A stretch of DNA of 64,000 bases from Promicromonospora sp042731755 (GTDB lineage Bacteria > Actinomycetota > Actinomycetes > Actinomycetales > Cellulomonadaceae), in contig NZ_JBHWLR010000018.1 in the NCBI RefSeq assembly GCF_042731755.1, forward strand, positions 1 through 64,000. Direction: 5' to 3'. The notes below the pieces were generated by a model. The model searched no databases, had not been told where the DNA came from, and saw only the letters and a program-made list of their open reading frames with translations. Positions 9,116 to 16,543 of this stretch are shown piece after piece; the stretch's first letter is position 1, and each line of letters opens with the position of its first letter. The position numbers and the translations under genes are program-made.

Positions 9116-9193
9116 GGAGCCAGTGTGGCGCATCTTCAGTTCTGCTTACGCGGGCTGAGAAACATGAACTGGTCTTCAGGTGGTTCCGCTGCC

Positions 9194-9199
9194 TAGCGT
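9194..9199 (+). promoter_or_regulatory. Leaderless -10 element TAGCGT for lysE copy 2
   Basis: TAGCGT ends 6 nt before the ATG at 9206. The 90-bp divergent spacer also holds two CTTCAG motifs, as might be expected of a LysR-type activator region. The GGAGG-like bases just before the ATG leave a Shine-Dalgarno alternative open. Confidence 0.45.
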
Positions 9200-9205
9200 G
9201 GAGGC

Positions 9206-9823
9206 ATGCTCGCCCTGCTCGCCGGACTCGGATTCGGCCTCTCGCTCATCGTCGCCATCGGAGCCCAGAACGCCTTCGTGCTGCGTCAGGGGCTGCGCCG
9301 CGAGCACGTGGGCGTGGTGGCGGCGATCTGCGCGGTGTCCGACGTCGCGCTCTACGCGGCCGGCGCCGCCGGGTTCGGGCCGCTGGTCGAGCGCTGGCCG
9401 GACGCCGTGGTGGTGGTGCGCTGGCTGGGCGCCGCCGTCGTGGTCGGGTACGGGGCCATGGCCGCCTGGCGGGCGGTCAAGGGCGACACGACGCTCGCGG
9501 CGGCCGACGACGGCGCCCTCGGCGACAGCCCCGGCCGGCGCCCGCGCCCCGTGGTCCTGACGGCGCTCGCGCTCACGTGGCTCAACCCGCACGTGTACCT
9601 CGACACCGTGGTGCTGCAGGGCTCGGTCGCCGCCACCTACGGCGACTCCCGCTGGTGGTTCACCGCCGGGGCCATGGTGTCCAGCGTCGCGTGGTTCGCC
9701 GCCCTCGGGTACGGCGCGCGGCTGCTCGCGCCGGTGCTGCGGCGCCCGAACGCGTGGCGCGTGCTCGACGGCGTGATCGCGCTGATCATGCTGGCCGTGG
9801 CGATCTCGCTGGTCACGGGCTAG
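9206..9823 (+). CDS. lysE: LysE/ArgO-family amino-acid exporter, copy 2
   Basis: A 205-aa LysE-family exporter closely similar to copy 1 (GAQNAFVLRQGLRREHVG; LTWLNPHVYLDTVVL; ALGYGAR; AWRVLD near the C-terminus). It is divergent from the LysG/ArgP-type regulator, matching the classical lysG-lysE arrangement, so it is the more likely regulated exporter. Compared with copy 1 it carries a longer polar loop with acidic residues and GDSPGRRPRP. Copies 1 and 2 probably arose by duplication; whether they differ in substrate is unknown. Confidence 0.89.
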   Translation: MLALLAGLGFGLSLIVAIGAQNAFVLRQGLRREHVGVVAAICAVSDVALYAAGAAGFGPLVERWPDAVVVVRWLGAAVVVGYGAMAAWRAVKGDTTLAAADDGALGDSPGRRPRPVVLTALALTWLNPHVYLDTVVLQGSVAATYGDSRWWFTAGAMVSSVAWFAALGYGARLLAPVLRRPNAWRVLDGVIALIMLAVAISLVTG

Positions 9824-9852
9824 CCGCAAGATCGGGGCAGTGCTCTGCCGCC

Positions 9853-10428
9853 TCAGGCGATCGTGACGGTGAGGAGGCCCGTCTGCCGTGCGACGCCGGA
9901 CGTCAGGCAGCTCAGCACGTCGAGGTCCGGATAGACGGCCACGCGCTCCGAGAGCGCGCCGGTGCCGTAGCCGGCCGTCACGGTGCCCGTCGACGTCACG
10001 ACCAGCTGGTTCGCGAGGCGTACCACCGTGGTGACGGGATACCTGATGGTGCTCGACCGGCCGTCGTGCCAGTCGTAGGTCACGACGTTCTCGACGAGGG
10101 TGTCGCCGAGGCCCTGGACCAGGCAGCTGACCTCCTGCTGGAAGACGGTCGAGGCGCTGCCCCCGGCGAACGGGCCGGTGCAGCCGCCACCGCCGTCGGC
10201 GCCCAGCCGCTCGACGACGGTCTGCGTCGTCGGCTCCGGGAGCGGCCGCAGCGCCGGCGAGTAGTCGATCGTGACGGACCCGGTGCACAGGATCAGGTTC
10301 TCCTGGCCCTGCACCGACGAGCCCGCAGGCGTGGCCGCGTGGGCTGCCGGTCCGACGAGCGCGACCGCGGCGAGGAGGGCGGCGGCGACAGCCGCCGCGA
10401 TCCGGCCGCGCGGAGTGGTTCGTGTCAT
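9853..10428 (-). CDS. Small secreted protein of unknown function
   Basis: A 191-aa protein with a clear signal peptide (RTTPRGR basic start, Ala/Leu core, AHAATP cleavage region, residues 1-33). The mature part has four cysteines spaced as two pairs (LILCTGS, GGCTG, VSCLV, VLSCL), which suggests two disulfides. I do not recognise the family. A good Shine-Dalgarno sequence (GGAGGA) precedes the ATG at 10428, so this is a leadered gene unlike its neighbours. It is convergent with lysE copy 2 and downstream of the aminotransferase by 128 bp. Confidence 0.75.
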   Translation of the reverse strand: MTRTTPRGRIAAAVAAALLAAVALVGPAAHAATPAGSSVQGQENLILCTGSVTIDYSPALRPLPEPTTQTVVERLGADGGGGCTGPFAGGSASTVFQQEVSCLVQGLGDTLVENVVTYDWHDGRSSTIRYPVTTVVRLANQLVVTSTGTVTAGYGTGALSERVAVYPDLDVLSCLTSGVARQTGLLTVTIA

Positions 10429-10556
10429 GGTGCCGTCCTCCGGCCTGGGTCGGGGCGGCGGCGCTGGACGCGTACACCGGGCCGCCCCGGAGGCTCGCCG
10501 GGACGACGCCCCCACTGTGACCCCGGTCACCTGGCACCGCAACCGGCCGGCCGGCG

Positions 10557-11831
10557 TCAGCTCAGCGGGACCCCCAGGCCGGCGAGGCGCGTCGCGGCGT
10601 CGCGCAAGACGCTCTCGCTCTTCACAAAAGTAAATCTCACGTGGTTCGCGAGAGCCCGCGCCGTCGGTGAGCCCGCGCGGCAGAACGCCGACGCCGGGAT
10701 CGCCACGACCCCGGCCAGCTCGGGCAGGCGGCGGCACAGCTCGACGCCGTCGCGCAGGCCGAGCCGCGCGAGGACGGCCGACGCGTCGGCCATCACGAAG
10801 TACGTGCCCGCCGGGCGCGTCACCACGAAGCCGGCGGCCTCCAGGCCCGCGCACAGGAGGTCCCGGCGGTCGGCCAGCGAGGCGGCCAGGGCGCGCGGCG
10901 TGTCGTCGTCGGCCAGGGCCTGCGCGATGGCGGGCTGGAAGGGCGCGCCCGACGTGTACGTCAGATACTGCTTGACCGTCCGCACCGCCGTCACCAGGTC
11001 GGCCGGCCCGTGCACCCAGCCCACCTTCCAGCCCGTGAACGAGAACGTCTTGCCCGACGACGAGATGGTCAGCGTGCGCTCCGCCATGCCCGGCAGGGTC
11101 GCGACCGGGATGTGCTCCGCGCCGAACGTGAGGTGCTCGTAGACCTCGTCGGTCACCACGATCGCATCGTGCTCCCGGGCGACCACCGCGACCGCCTCCA
11201 GCTCGTCCCGCGTCAGCACCGTCCCGGTCGGGTTGTGCGGGGAGTTGAGCAGGATCATCCGCAGACGGTCGGTGGCCGCCGAGCGCAGGGCGTCGACGTC
11301 GAGCCGGAACCCCTCCGGCCCCGGGACCAGCGGGACGGTGACGTGCGTGGCGCCCGACATGCCGATCGCCGCCGCGTGCGAGTCGTAGAAGGGCTCCAGC
11401 GTCAGCACCTCGTCGCCCGGCCGGGTCAGGGCCAGCACGGACGCCGTCAGCGCCTCGGTGGCACCCGTCGTGACCAGCACCTCCGTGTCGGGGTCGACGT
11501 CGAGTCCGTAGTGCCGCTTCTGGTGCTCGGCGACGGCCTGACGCAGCTCCGGCACGCCGTCGCCGGGGGCGTACTGGTTGCGGCCGGCCTCGATCGCCTT
11601 GATCGCCGCCTGCTTGACGTACTCCGGGCCGTCGACGTCGGGGAACCCCTGGCCGAGGTTGATCGCCCCCGTGCGGACGGCCAGGGCCGACATCTCGGCG
11701 AAGATCGTGACGGCGACGCTGCCGTCGTCGGCCAGCAGCCCGGCGGCGCTCGCGGTGGCCTGCCAGCGGTCGGTGCCGCGGCCGGAGGAGTCGCTGCCGG
11801 AGTCGTGGTCGGATGAAGGATGGGCGTTCAT
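10557..11831 (-). CDS. Class I/II PLP-dependent aminotransferase (DapC/kynurenine aminotransferase-like)
   Basis: A 424-aa fold-type I aminotransferase. INLGQGFPD (substrate-binding segment), NSPHNPTG, TDEVYEHL and the PLP-lysine motif SSSGKTFSFTGWK are all present, and the C-terminal arginine region is VRFTFVKS. Sequence style matches the group that includes actinobacterial N-succinyldiaminopimelate aminotransferase candidates (DapC) and kynurenine/glutamine transaminases; the two cannot be separated by eye. The N-terminal 25 residues are a Ser/Asp-rich extension. A TATCGT hexamer 7 nt upstream of the ATG suggests a leaderless transcript. It is divergent from the tad locus. Confidence 0.87.
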   Translation of the reverse strand: MNAHPSSDHDSGSDSSGRGTDRWQATASAAGLLADDGSVAVTIFAEMSALAVRTGAINLGQGFPDVDGPEYVKQAAIKAIEAGRNQYAPGDGVPELRQAVAEHQKRHYGLDVDPDTEVLVTTGATEALTASVLALTRPGDEVLTLEPFYDSHAAAIGMSGATHVTVPLVPGPEGFRLDVDALRSAATDRLRMILLNSPHNPTGTVLTRDELEAVAVVAREHDAIVVTDEVYEHLTFGAEHIPVATLPGMAERTLTISSSGKTFSFTGWKVGWVHGPADLVTAVRTVKQYLTYTSGAPFQPAIAQALADDDTPRALAASLADRRDLLCAGLEAAGFVVTRPAGTYFVMADASAVLARLGLRDGVELCRRLPELAGVVAIPASAFCRAGSPTARALANHVRFTFVKSESVLRDAATRLAGLGVPLS

Positions 11832-11838
11832 GGGCTAG

Positions 11839-11844
11839 ACGATA
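11839..11844 (-). promoter_or_regulatory. Leaderless -10 element TATCGT for aminotransferase
   Basis: On the minus strand TATCGT ends 7 nt before the ATG at 11831, with no Shine-Dalgarno sequence. Confidence 0.5.
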
Positions 11845-11909
11845 TCCACCGCTCGTCCACCGCGGGTTCATCTCCGGGCATCCCCGACAACCCGGTTTAC
11901 CTGCACCTT

Positions 11910-11967
11910 TGTGGACAAGTCTGTGGATTAGGTGGATAACTCCGGCTTCTGGGGAAAGTTATCCACA
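11910..11967. promoter_or_regulatory. Cluster of four DnaA-box-like 9-mers
   Basis: Four 9-mers fit the DnaA box (consensus TTATCCACA; TTGTCCACA is well used in actinobacteria): TTGTCCACA (11910-11918, minus), TAATCCACA (11922-11930, minus), TTATCCACC (11931-11939, minus) and a perfect TTATCCACA (11959-11967, plus). GTGGATAAC (11932-11940) and GTTATCCAC (11958-11966) also form a perfect 9-bp inverted repeat. The cluster lies in the 180-bp spacer between the divergent aminotransferase and cpaF genes, about 30 bp before the cpaF -10 element. DnaA binding is inferred. Confidence 0.55.
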
Positions 11968-11997
11968 GGGTGGCCTGCGGAGATGAACGTTTGGATC

Positions 11998-12003
11998 TAG
12001 CGT
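11998..12003 (+). promoter_or_regulatory. Leaderless -10 element TAGCGT for the tad operon
   Basis: TAGCGT ends 8 nt before the ATG at 12012. It decides the cpaF start in favour of 12012 over the upstream GTG at 11970. Confidence 0.5.
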
Positions 12004-12011
12004 TGCCGCTC

Positions 12012-13415
12012 ATGGGCGATGAGGGGGCGCGGATCCTCGAGCACGAGGTCCGCGAGCTGGTGCGGCGCAGGGGGCTGGACCCGATCGGTGATCGGGAGGG
12101 GCTGTCGAGCCTCGTCACGGACGCGGTGGGCGACTACGCGACGCGGGCGAGCGTCGGCGTGGTGCCGCCGCTCGACGATCCCGATGCGGCAGCACGCACG
12201 GTGACCGACGCCGTGGGCGGCTTCGGGCCCCTGCAGCCCTACCTCGACGACCCTGAGATCGAGGAGGTCTGGCTCAACGCCCCGACCCACGTCTACGTCG
12301 CGCGGCGCGGGGTGTCCGAGCTGACCAGCACGGTCCTGACCGACGAGCAGGTGCGCGACCTCGTGGAGCGGATGCTCAAGACGTCCGGGCGCCGGCTCGA
12401 CCTGTCCAGCCCGTTCGTGGACGCCCGGCTGCCGGGCGGGGAGCGGCTCCACGTCGTGATCCCCGACATCACGCGCGCGGCCTGGGCCGTGAACATCCGC
12501 AAGCACGTGGTGCGGGCCCGTTCGCTGGCGGACATGGTGCGGCTCGGTTCGCTCACGGCCCAGGCCGCGACGTTCCTCGACGCCGCCGTGCGGGCCGGGC
12601 TCAACGTGCTCGTCTCGGGCCAGACCCAGGCGGGCAAGACCACGATGCTCAACGCGCTGGCGGGTTCGATCCCGGGTTCCGAGCGCGTCATCTCGGCCGA
12701 GGAGGTCTGGGAGCTGCGGCTCCCGGTCCGCGACCACGTGGCGCTGCAGACCCGCCCCGCCAACCTCGAGGGCACCGGCGAGGTGCCCCTGCGGCGCCTG
12801 GTCAAGGAGGCCCTGCGGATGCGCCCGGACCGGCTGGTGATCGGCGAGGTCCGGGAGGCGGAGGCGTTCGACCTGCTCATCGCCCTGAACAGCGGGGTGC
12901 CCGGCATGTGCACGCTGCACGCCAACACGGCGCGGGAGGCCGTCGCGAAGATGACCACGCTCCCGCTGCTCGCGGGGGAGAACGTGTCCGACCGGTTCGT
13001 GGTGCCCACCGTCGCCTCCGCCGTGGACCTCGTGGTGCACCTCGGCCTGACCCGGGCCGCGGACGGCGTGGTGCGTCGCCAGGTCCGCGAGATCGTCGCG
13101 GTGACCGGACGGGTCGAGGAGGGGCGCATCGAGACCGCCGGGATCTTCGACCGGGACGCCGACGGCGACCTGCGCCGCGGCGACGGCATGCCGCCCGGGG
13201 AGGACCGGTTCGAGCGCGCCGGGTTCGACGTCCGGGCCCTGCTCGCCGACCCGCGGGCGCTGTCGTCGGACGGGCCCCAGCAGGGGGCACGCTCCGCGCG
13301 CGGTGCCGCCACCGGTCCCTGGGCCGGGGTGGGCGGTGCGGGTGTGGGCGCGCGTGCGGCGGTGGGCGGTCGTCCGGGAGCCCGGGCCGGCGCCAGCCCC
13401 TGGGCGACCCGCTGA
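12012..13415 (+). CDS. cpaF: CpaF/TadA-type secretion ATPase
   Basis: A 467-aa type II/IV secretion ATPase that powers Flp (tight-adherence) pilus assembly. An N-terminal domain (~1-110, GFGPLQPYLDD and EEVWLN) is followed by the RecA-like ATPase with Walker A GQTQAGKTT (~203), Walker B RLVIGEVREAEAF (~274) and LHANTAREAV. The last ~60 residues are a low-complexity Gly/Ala/Arg tail. The ATG at 12012 is supported by the TAGCGT hexamer, though a GTG at 11970 is in frame. It overlaps tadB by one base (TGATG). No ssd/cpaE-like or TadZ gene precedes it, as would be usual in actinobacterial tad loci. Confidence 0.92.
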   Translation: MGDEGARILEHEVRELVRRRGLDPIGDREGLSSLVTDAVGDYATRASVGVVPPLDDPDAAARTVTDAVGGFGPLQPYLDDPEIEEVWLNAPTHVYVARRGVSELTSTVLTDEQVRDLVERMLKTSGRRLDLSSPFVDARLPGGERLHVVIPDITRAAWAVNIRKHVVRARSLADMVRLGSLTAQAATFLDAAVRAGLNVLVSGQTQAGKTTMLNALAGSIPGSERVISAEEVWELRLPVRDHVALQTRPANLEGTGEVPLRRLVKEALRMRPDRLVIGEVREAEAFDLLIALNSGVPGMCTLHANTAREAVAKMTTLPLLAGENVSDRFVVPTVASAVDLVVHLGLTRAADGVVRRQVREIVAVTGRVEEGRIETAGIFDRDADGDLRRGDGMPPGEDRFERAGFDVRALLADPRALSSDGPQQGARSARGAATGPWAGVGGAGVGARAAVGGRPGARAGASPWATR

Positions 13416-14272
13416 TGGGCGTGGTGGTGGGCCTGCTCCTGGGCGCCGGGCTGTTCTGCGTGTGGTGGTCGTTCTGGGCCCCGACGCCGCGCCCTGCGGG
13501 CCGGGTGACCTGGCAGATGCGCACCCGAGACCTGCTGACCCAGGCCGGGGCGCCCTCCGTGACGCCCGCGATGCTCGTCGGATCGTGCGTGGCGCTCGGC
13601 GTCGTGACCCTGCTCGTGGCGCTCGCCCTGACCCGTTCGCCGGCCATCGCGGCCTGCTTCGCGCTGCTCGCCGCGCCCGGCCCCGTGGTGCTGGTCCGCG
13701 CCCGGGCGCGCCACCGCCGTCGGGCGCTGCGGGAGGTGTGGCCCGAGGTCGTGGACCACCTCGCCTCCGGCGTACGCGCCGGGTTGTCGCTGCCCGAGGC
13801 GGTGGCCCAGCTCGCGCACCGCGGTCCGGTCGAGCTGCGCGTGCCCTTCGGCCGCTTCGCCCAGGACTACCGCGCCGGCGGGCGGTTCGGCGACGCCTTG
13901 GACGCGCTCAAGGAGCGCCTCGCCGACCCGGTGGCCGACCGCATCGTGGAGGCTCTGCGCCTCACGCGGGAGGTCGGCGGTCAGGACCTGGGCCGGCTGC
14001 TGCGGACCCTGAGCGGCTTTCTCCGCGAGGACGCCGCGACCCGGGGCGAGCTGGAGGCGCGGCAGAGCTGGACCGTCAACGGCGCGCGCGTGGCGGTCGC
14101 CGGGCCGTGGGTCGTCCTCGCCCTGCTGTCCACCCGGCCGGAGACGGCGCGCGCCTACGACTCGCCGGCGGGCGTCACGGTGCTCGTCACCGGCGGCCTC
14201 TGCGCCCTGGTCGCCTACCGGTTGATGCTGCGGATCGGACGCCTGCCCGCCGAGCGCCGGGTGCTGCGGTGA
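13415..14272 (+). CDS. tadB: TadB-like pilus assembly inner-membrane protein
   Basis: A 285-aa protein with the type II secretion F domain in the middle (WPEVVDHLASGVRAGLSLPE and EALRLTREVGGQDLGRLL) and membrane segments near the N-terminus, at ~60-95 and at the C-terminus. TadB and TadC form the platform on which the CpaF ATPase acts. Start and stop overlap with both neighbours (TGATG with cpaF, GTGA with tadC), so translation is probably coupled. Confidence 0.9.
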   Translation: MGVVVGLLLGAGLFCVWWSFWAPTPRPAGRVTWQMRTRDLLTQAGAPSVTPAMLVGSCVALGVVTLLVALALTRSPAIAACFALLAAPGPVVLVRARARHRRRALREVWPEVVDHLASGVRAGLSLPEAVAQLAHRGPVELRVPFGRFAQDYRAGGRFGDALDALKERLADPVADRIVEALRLTREVGGQDLGRLLRTLSGFLREDAATRGELEARQSWTVNGARVAVAGPWVVLALLSTRPETARAYDSPAGVTVLVTGGLCALVAYRLMLRIGRLPAERRVLR

Positions 14273-15186
14273 CGGGCTGGGCGGCGGGGGCTCTCGTCGG
14301 GCTCGGCGTCGCGCTGGGAGTGCTGATCGTGCTGGCGCGCCTGCGGGCCCGGGCCGTCAGCCTCGACGAGCGGCTCGCCCCCTACCTGCGCCCGCGCGAT
14401 GCGACCTCGACGCTGCTGCGCGAGGCCAGCCGCACCTCGGCGGTGGTCCGGCTCCTCGGCCTGCACGACGTCGGCGCGCGCCTCGAACGCTTCGGCGCAC
14501 CCCGGGAGGAGATCCGGCGCCGGCTCGACCGGGCCGGGTCCGCGGAGACCGTCGACCACTTCCGCGCCCGCCAGGTGGTCTGGACGGTCGCGGGCCTCGC
14601 GGTGGGGCTCGGCCTCGCGCTGCTGCTCGCGGCGACCCGCGGCGCTGGGGCCGTCCCGCTCGTGGCGCTCGTGGTGGTCGCGGGCGGCTGCGGCTACGTG
14701 GCGTGCGACCAGGCCCTCACACTCCGGGTCCGTCGCCGCGAGGAGCGGCTGCTCGCCGAGCTGCCGACCATCGCGGAGCTGCTCGCCCTCGCCGTGGCGG
14801 CGGGGGAGAGCCCGCCGGCCGCGCTCGAACGGGTGGCGTCGACGGCCCGCGGCGAGCTGGCCGGCGAGATCCGGCGCATGGTCGCCGAGGTCCGCGCGGG
14901 CGCACCCGTGACGGCCGCCCTCACCGCGCTCGCCGACCGGTCGGGGCTGCCGCCCCTGTCGCGGTTCGCCGAAGGTGTGGTGGTCGCGCTGGAACGCGGC
15001 ACGCCGCTGGCGGACGTGCTGCGCGCGCAGGCCCGCGACGTCCGCGAGGCCGGCCGCCGCGCCCTCCTGGAGGCGGGCGGCCGCAAGGAGATCCTGATGA
15101 TGGTCCCGGTCGTGTTCCTCGTGCTGCCGGTCACCGTCGTCTTCGCCGTTTTTCCCAGCCTGGCCACCCTCCGGATCGGGCTCTGA
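14269..15186 (+). CDS. tadC: TadC-like pilus assembly inner-membrane protein
   Basis: A 305-aa second type II secretion F-domain protein, with membrane segments at the N-terminus, ~100-145 and ~280-300 and the F domain at ~160-275 (ELLALAVAAGESPPAALERV, EILMMVPVVFLVLPVTVVF). It starts at a GTG overlapping the tadB stop. Residues 1-75 are an unusual Arg/Leu-rich cytoplasmic stretch. It works with TadB in the pilus platform. Confidence 0.89.
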   Translation: MTGWAAGALVGLGVALGVLIVLARLRARAVSLDERLAPYLRPRDATSTLLREASRTSAVVRLLGLHDVGARLERFGAPREEIRRRLDRAGSAETVDHFRARQVVWTVAGLAVGLGLALLLAATRGAGAVPLVALVVVAGGCGYVACDQALTLRVRRREERLLAELPTIAELLALAVAAGESPPAALERVASTARGELAGEIRRMVAEVRAGAPVTAALTALADRSGLPPLSRFAEGVVVALERGTPLADVLRAQARDVREAGRRALLEAGGRKEILMMVPVVFLVLPVTVVFAVFPSLATLRIGL

Positions 15187-15226
15187 CATGACCTCGCAAC
15201 GGGGTCTGCCGACGAAAGGAAGCGCT

Positions 15227-15466
15227 GTGCGCGACGACCGAGGGGCCAAGAGCATGACCGAGACCACCCAGACCACCCAGACCACCCGGACCGCCGAGAC
15301 CGCCGAGACCGCCGGGGCTGCCGATGCCGAGCGGGGCGACGTGCCGGGCTGGGTGCTCGTCACCCTGATGACCGCCGGACTGGTGGTGGCGCTCTGGGCC
15401 GTGGCGGGACCGTTGCTCGAGGACGCGTTCCGCCAGGCGATCAGCAGCGTCACGGGCCAGGGGTGA
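15227..15466 (+). CDS. Small Flp-position membrane protein in tad locus
   Basis: A 79-aa protein in the place where the Flp pilin gene usually lies, between tadC and tadE. A Thr/Glu-rich repetitive head (TETTQTTQTTRTAETAETAG) leads to one membrane segment (WVLVTLMTAGLVVALWAVAG) and a short amphipathic tail. It lacks the classical Gly/Glu-Tyr processing motif of Flp pilins, so pilin identity is a guess from position. The GTG at 15227 has a strong AAAGGAAG ribosome-binding site 3-4 nt upstream, which favours it over the ATG at 15188. It overlaps tadE by four bases. Confidence 0.65.
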   Translation: MRDDRGAKSMTETTQTTQTTRTAETAETAGAADAERGDVPGWVLVTLMTAGLVVALWAVAGPLLEDAFRQAISSVTGQG

Positions 15467-15843
15467 GCGCCGGCCGGCGCGAGCACGGCTCCGCGGCGGT
15501 CGAGTTCCTGCTGGTGTCGGTGCTGGTCCTGGCGCTTCTGCTGGGGGTGGTCCAGGTGGCGCTCGCGGTCCACGTGCGTTCGCTCGCGATCGACGCGGCC
15601 GCCGAGGGTGCCCGCGTGGCGGCCCGCGCGGACCGGACCCCGGCCGACGGCGTCGCCCGCACGCGCGCACTCCTGGCGGGCGCCCTGACCGGCGACTACG
15701 CCCGTGACGTCACCGCCGGCAGCACGACACGCGACGGCCTGGAGGTGACCGAGGTGACGGTCCGCGCGCCGCTGCCCGTGGTCGGCCTGCTCGGTCCCGC
15801 CGGGACGCTCACCGTGCGCGGTCACGCGCTGGAGGAGGAGTGA
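15463..15843 (+). CDS. tadE: TadE-family pseudopilin
   Basis: A 126-aa TadE-like protein: short charged head, then GSAAVEFLLVSVLVLALLLGVVQ, the conserved Glu-Phe motif at the start of a single membrane helix, then a periplasmic domain with AAAEGARVAARADR. TadE pseudopilins are processed by a TadV-type peptidase and assist Flp pilus assembly; no peptidase gene is visible in this window. GTG start overlaps the previous stop. Confidence 0.87.
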   Translation: MSAGRREHGSAAVEFLLVSVLVLALLLGVVQVALAVHVRSLAIDAAAEGARVAARADRTPADGVARTRALLAGALTGDYARDVTAGSTTRDGLEVTEVTVRAPLPVVGLLGPAGTLTVRGHALEEE

Positions 15844-16415
15844 GCCAGCCACGCAGCGGGGCGCGGGGAGACGTTCACGCACCCGAGGAGGTAACGCTGA
15901 GCGAGCAGTGCTACGTCTCCGTTACCTCCTCCGCTGCGGTGGTCGTGCCCCGGGGCTCACGGCGGGGCTCCAGCCGTGCGGGTCGCGGGAGCGAAGAGGG
16001 CTCGGCGATGGTCGAGTTCCTCGGTGTCGCCCTGATCCTGCTGATCCCGCTGGTCTACCTCGTGGTCACGCTCGGCCGCGTGCAGGCCGGCGCGTTCGCC
16101 GCCGAGGGCGCGGCCACGGGTGCGGTCCGCGCGATGGTCACCGCGGAGTCGACGACGGTCGGCACCGCTCGGGCCGACGCCGCCGTGCGCATCGCACTGA
16201 CGGACCAGGGCTTCGGCGGCGACGAGGGCGGCCTCACCCTGGAGTGCTCGCAGTCCCCGTGCCTGACGCCGGGCGGCTCCGTCGGCGCCGTCGTGCGGGT
16301 CGAGGTACCCCTGCCGCTGCTGCCCGACGCCGTGCGCGGCTGGGTGCCGCTGTCCGTCCCCGTGGAGGCGGCGCGCACGGGTACGGTCGACGAGTACGCG
16401 GCAGTGCGGCCCTGA
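15840..16415 (+). CDS. Second TadE/TadF-like pseudopilin
   Basis: A 191-aa protein with a TadE-type helix (GSAMVEFLGVALILLIPLVYL at ~55) after a long unusual N-terminal extension, then a periplasmic domain with two cysteines (LECSQSPCL). The frame begins at a GTG overlapping tadE. However, a very strong GAGGAGGT ribosome-binding site at 15885-15892 lies 4 nt before an in-frame CTG (15897), inside a 12-bp inverted repeat. The true start may therefore be 15897, and translation may be controlled by that hairpin. This is the last gene before the xylanase interruption. Confidence 0.8.
   Translation: MSQPRSGARGDVHAPEEVTLSEQCYVSVTSSAAVVVPRGSRRGSSRAGRGSEEGSAMVEFLGVALILLIPLVYLVVTLGRVQAGAFAAEGAATGAVRAMVTAESTTVGTARADAAVRIALTDQGFGGDEGGLTLECSQSPCLTPGGSVGAVVRVEVPLPLLPDAVRGWVPLSVPVEAARTGTVDEYAAVRP
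15885..15931 (+). promoter_or_regulatory. Hairpin masking a strong ribosome-binding site
   Basis: GAGGAGGTAACG (15885-15896) is perfectly complementary to 15920-15931, with a 23-nt loop. The left arm contains the best Shine-Dalgarno sequence in the tad operon, followed by an in-frame CTG. It may be a translational control element or chance pairing; its coding context is the poorly conserved N-terminal extension of the second TadE-like gene. Confidence 0.4.
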
Positions 16416-16440
16416 GGAGCGCCCGGTAGAGCCCGGACAC

Positions 16441-16483
16441 GACGACGGTCCGCACCCTTCGCGGGGTGCGGACCGCCGTCGTC
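16441..16483. terminator. Terminator between tad operon and xylanase
   Basis: A hairpin pairs GACGACGGTCCGCACCC (16441-16457) with 16464-16483; the right arm has a 3-nt bulge. It lies between convergent genes. The sequence GTGCGGACCGCCGTCGT of the right arm recurs as a direct repeat at 16502-16518. Confidence 0.75.
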
Positions 16484-16543
16484 CTGCAGGGCCGAGCGGC
16501 CGTGCGGACCGCCGTCGTACCTGGCAGGACCTGGGTCAGCCCG

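Noticed and set aside
11910..11967. Chromosomal origin of replication
   Set aside because: Only four boxes, no AT-rich unwinding region and no dnaA, dnaN, rpmH or parAB genes nearby.
16466..16518. Mobile element footprint from the direct repeat GTGCGGACCGCCGTCGT
   Set aside because: The repeat is only 17 bp, 36 bp apart, and one copy is an arm of a terminator; local duplication is enough to explain it.
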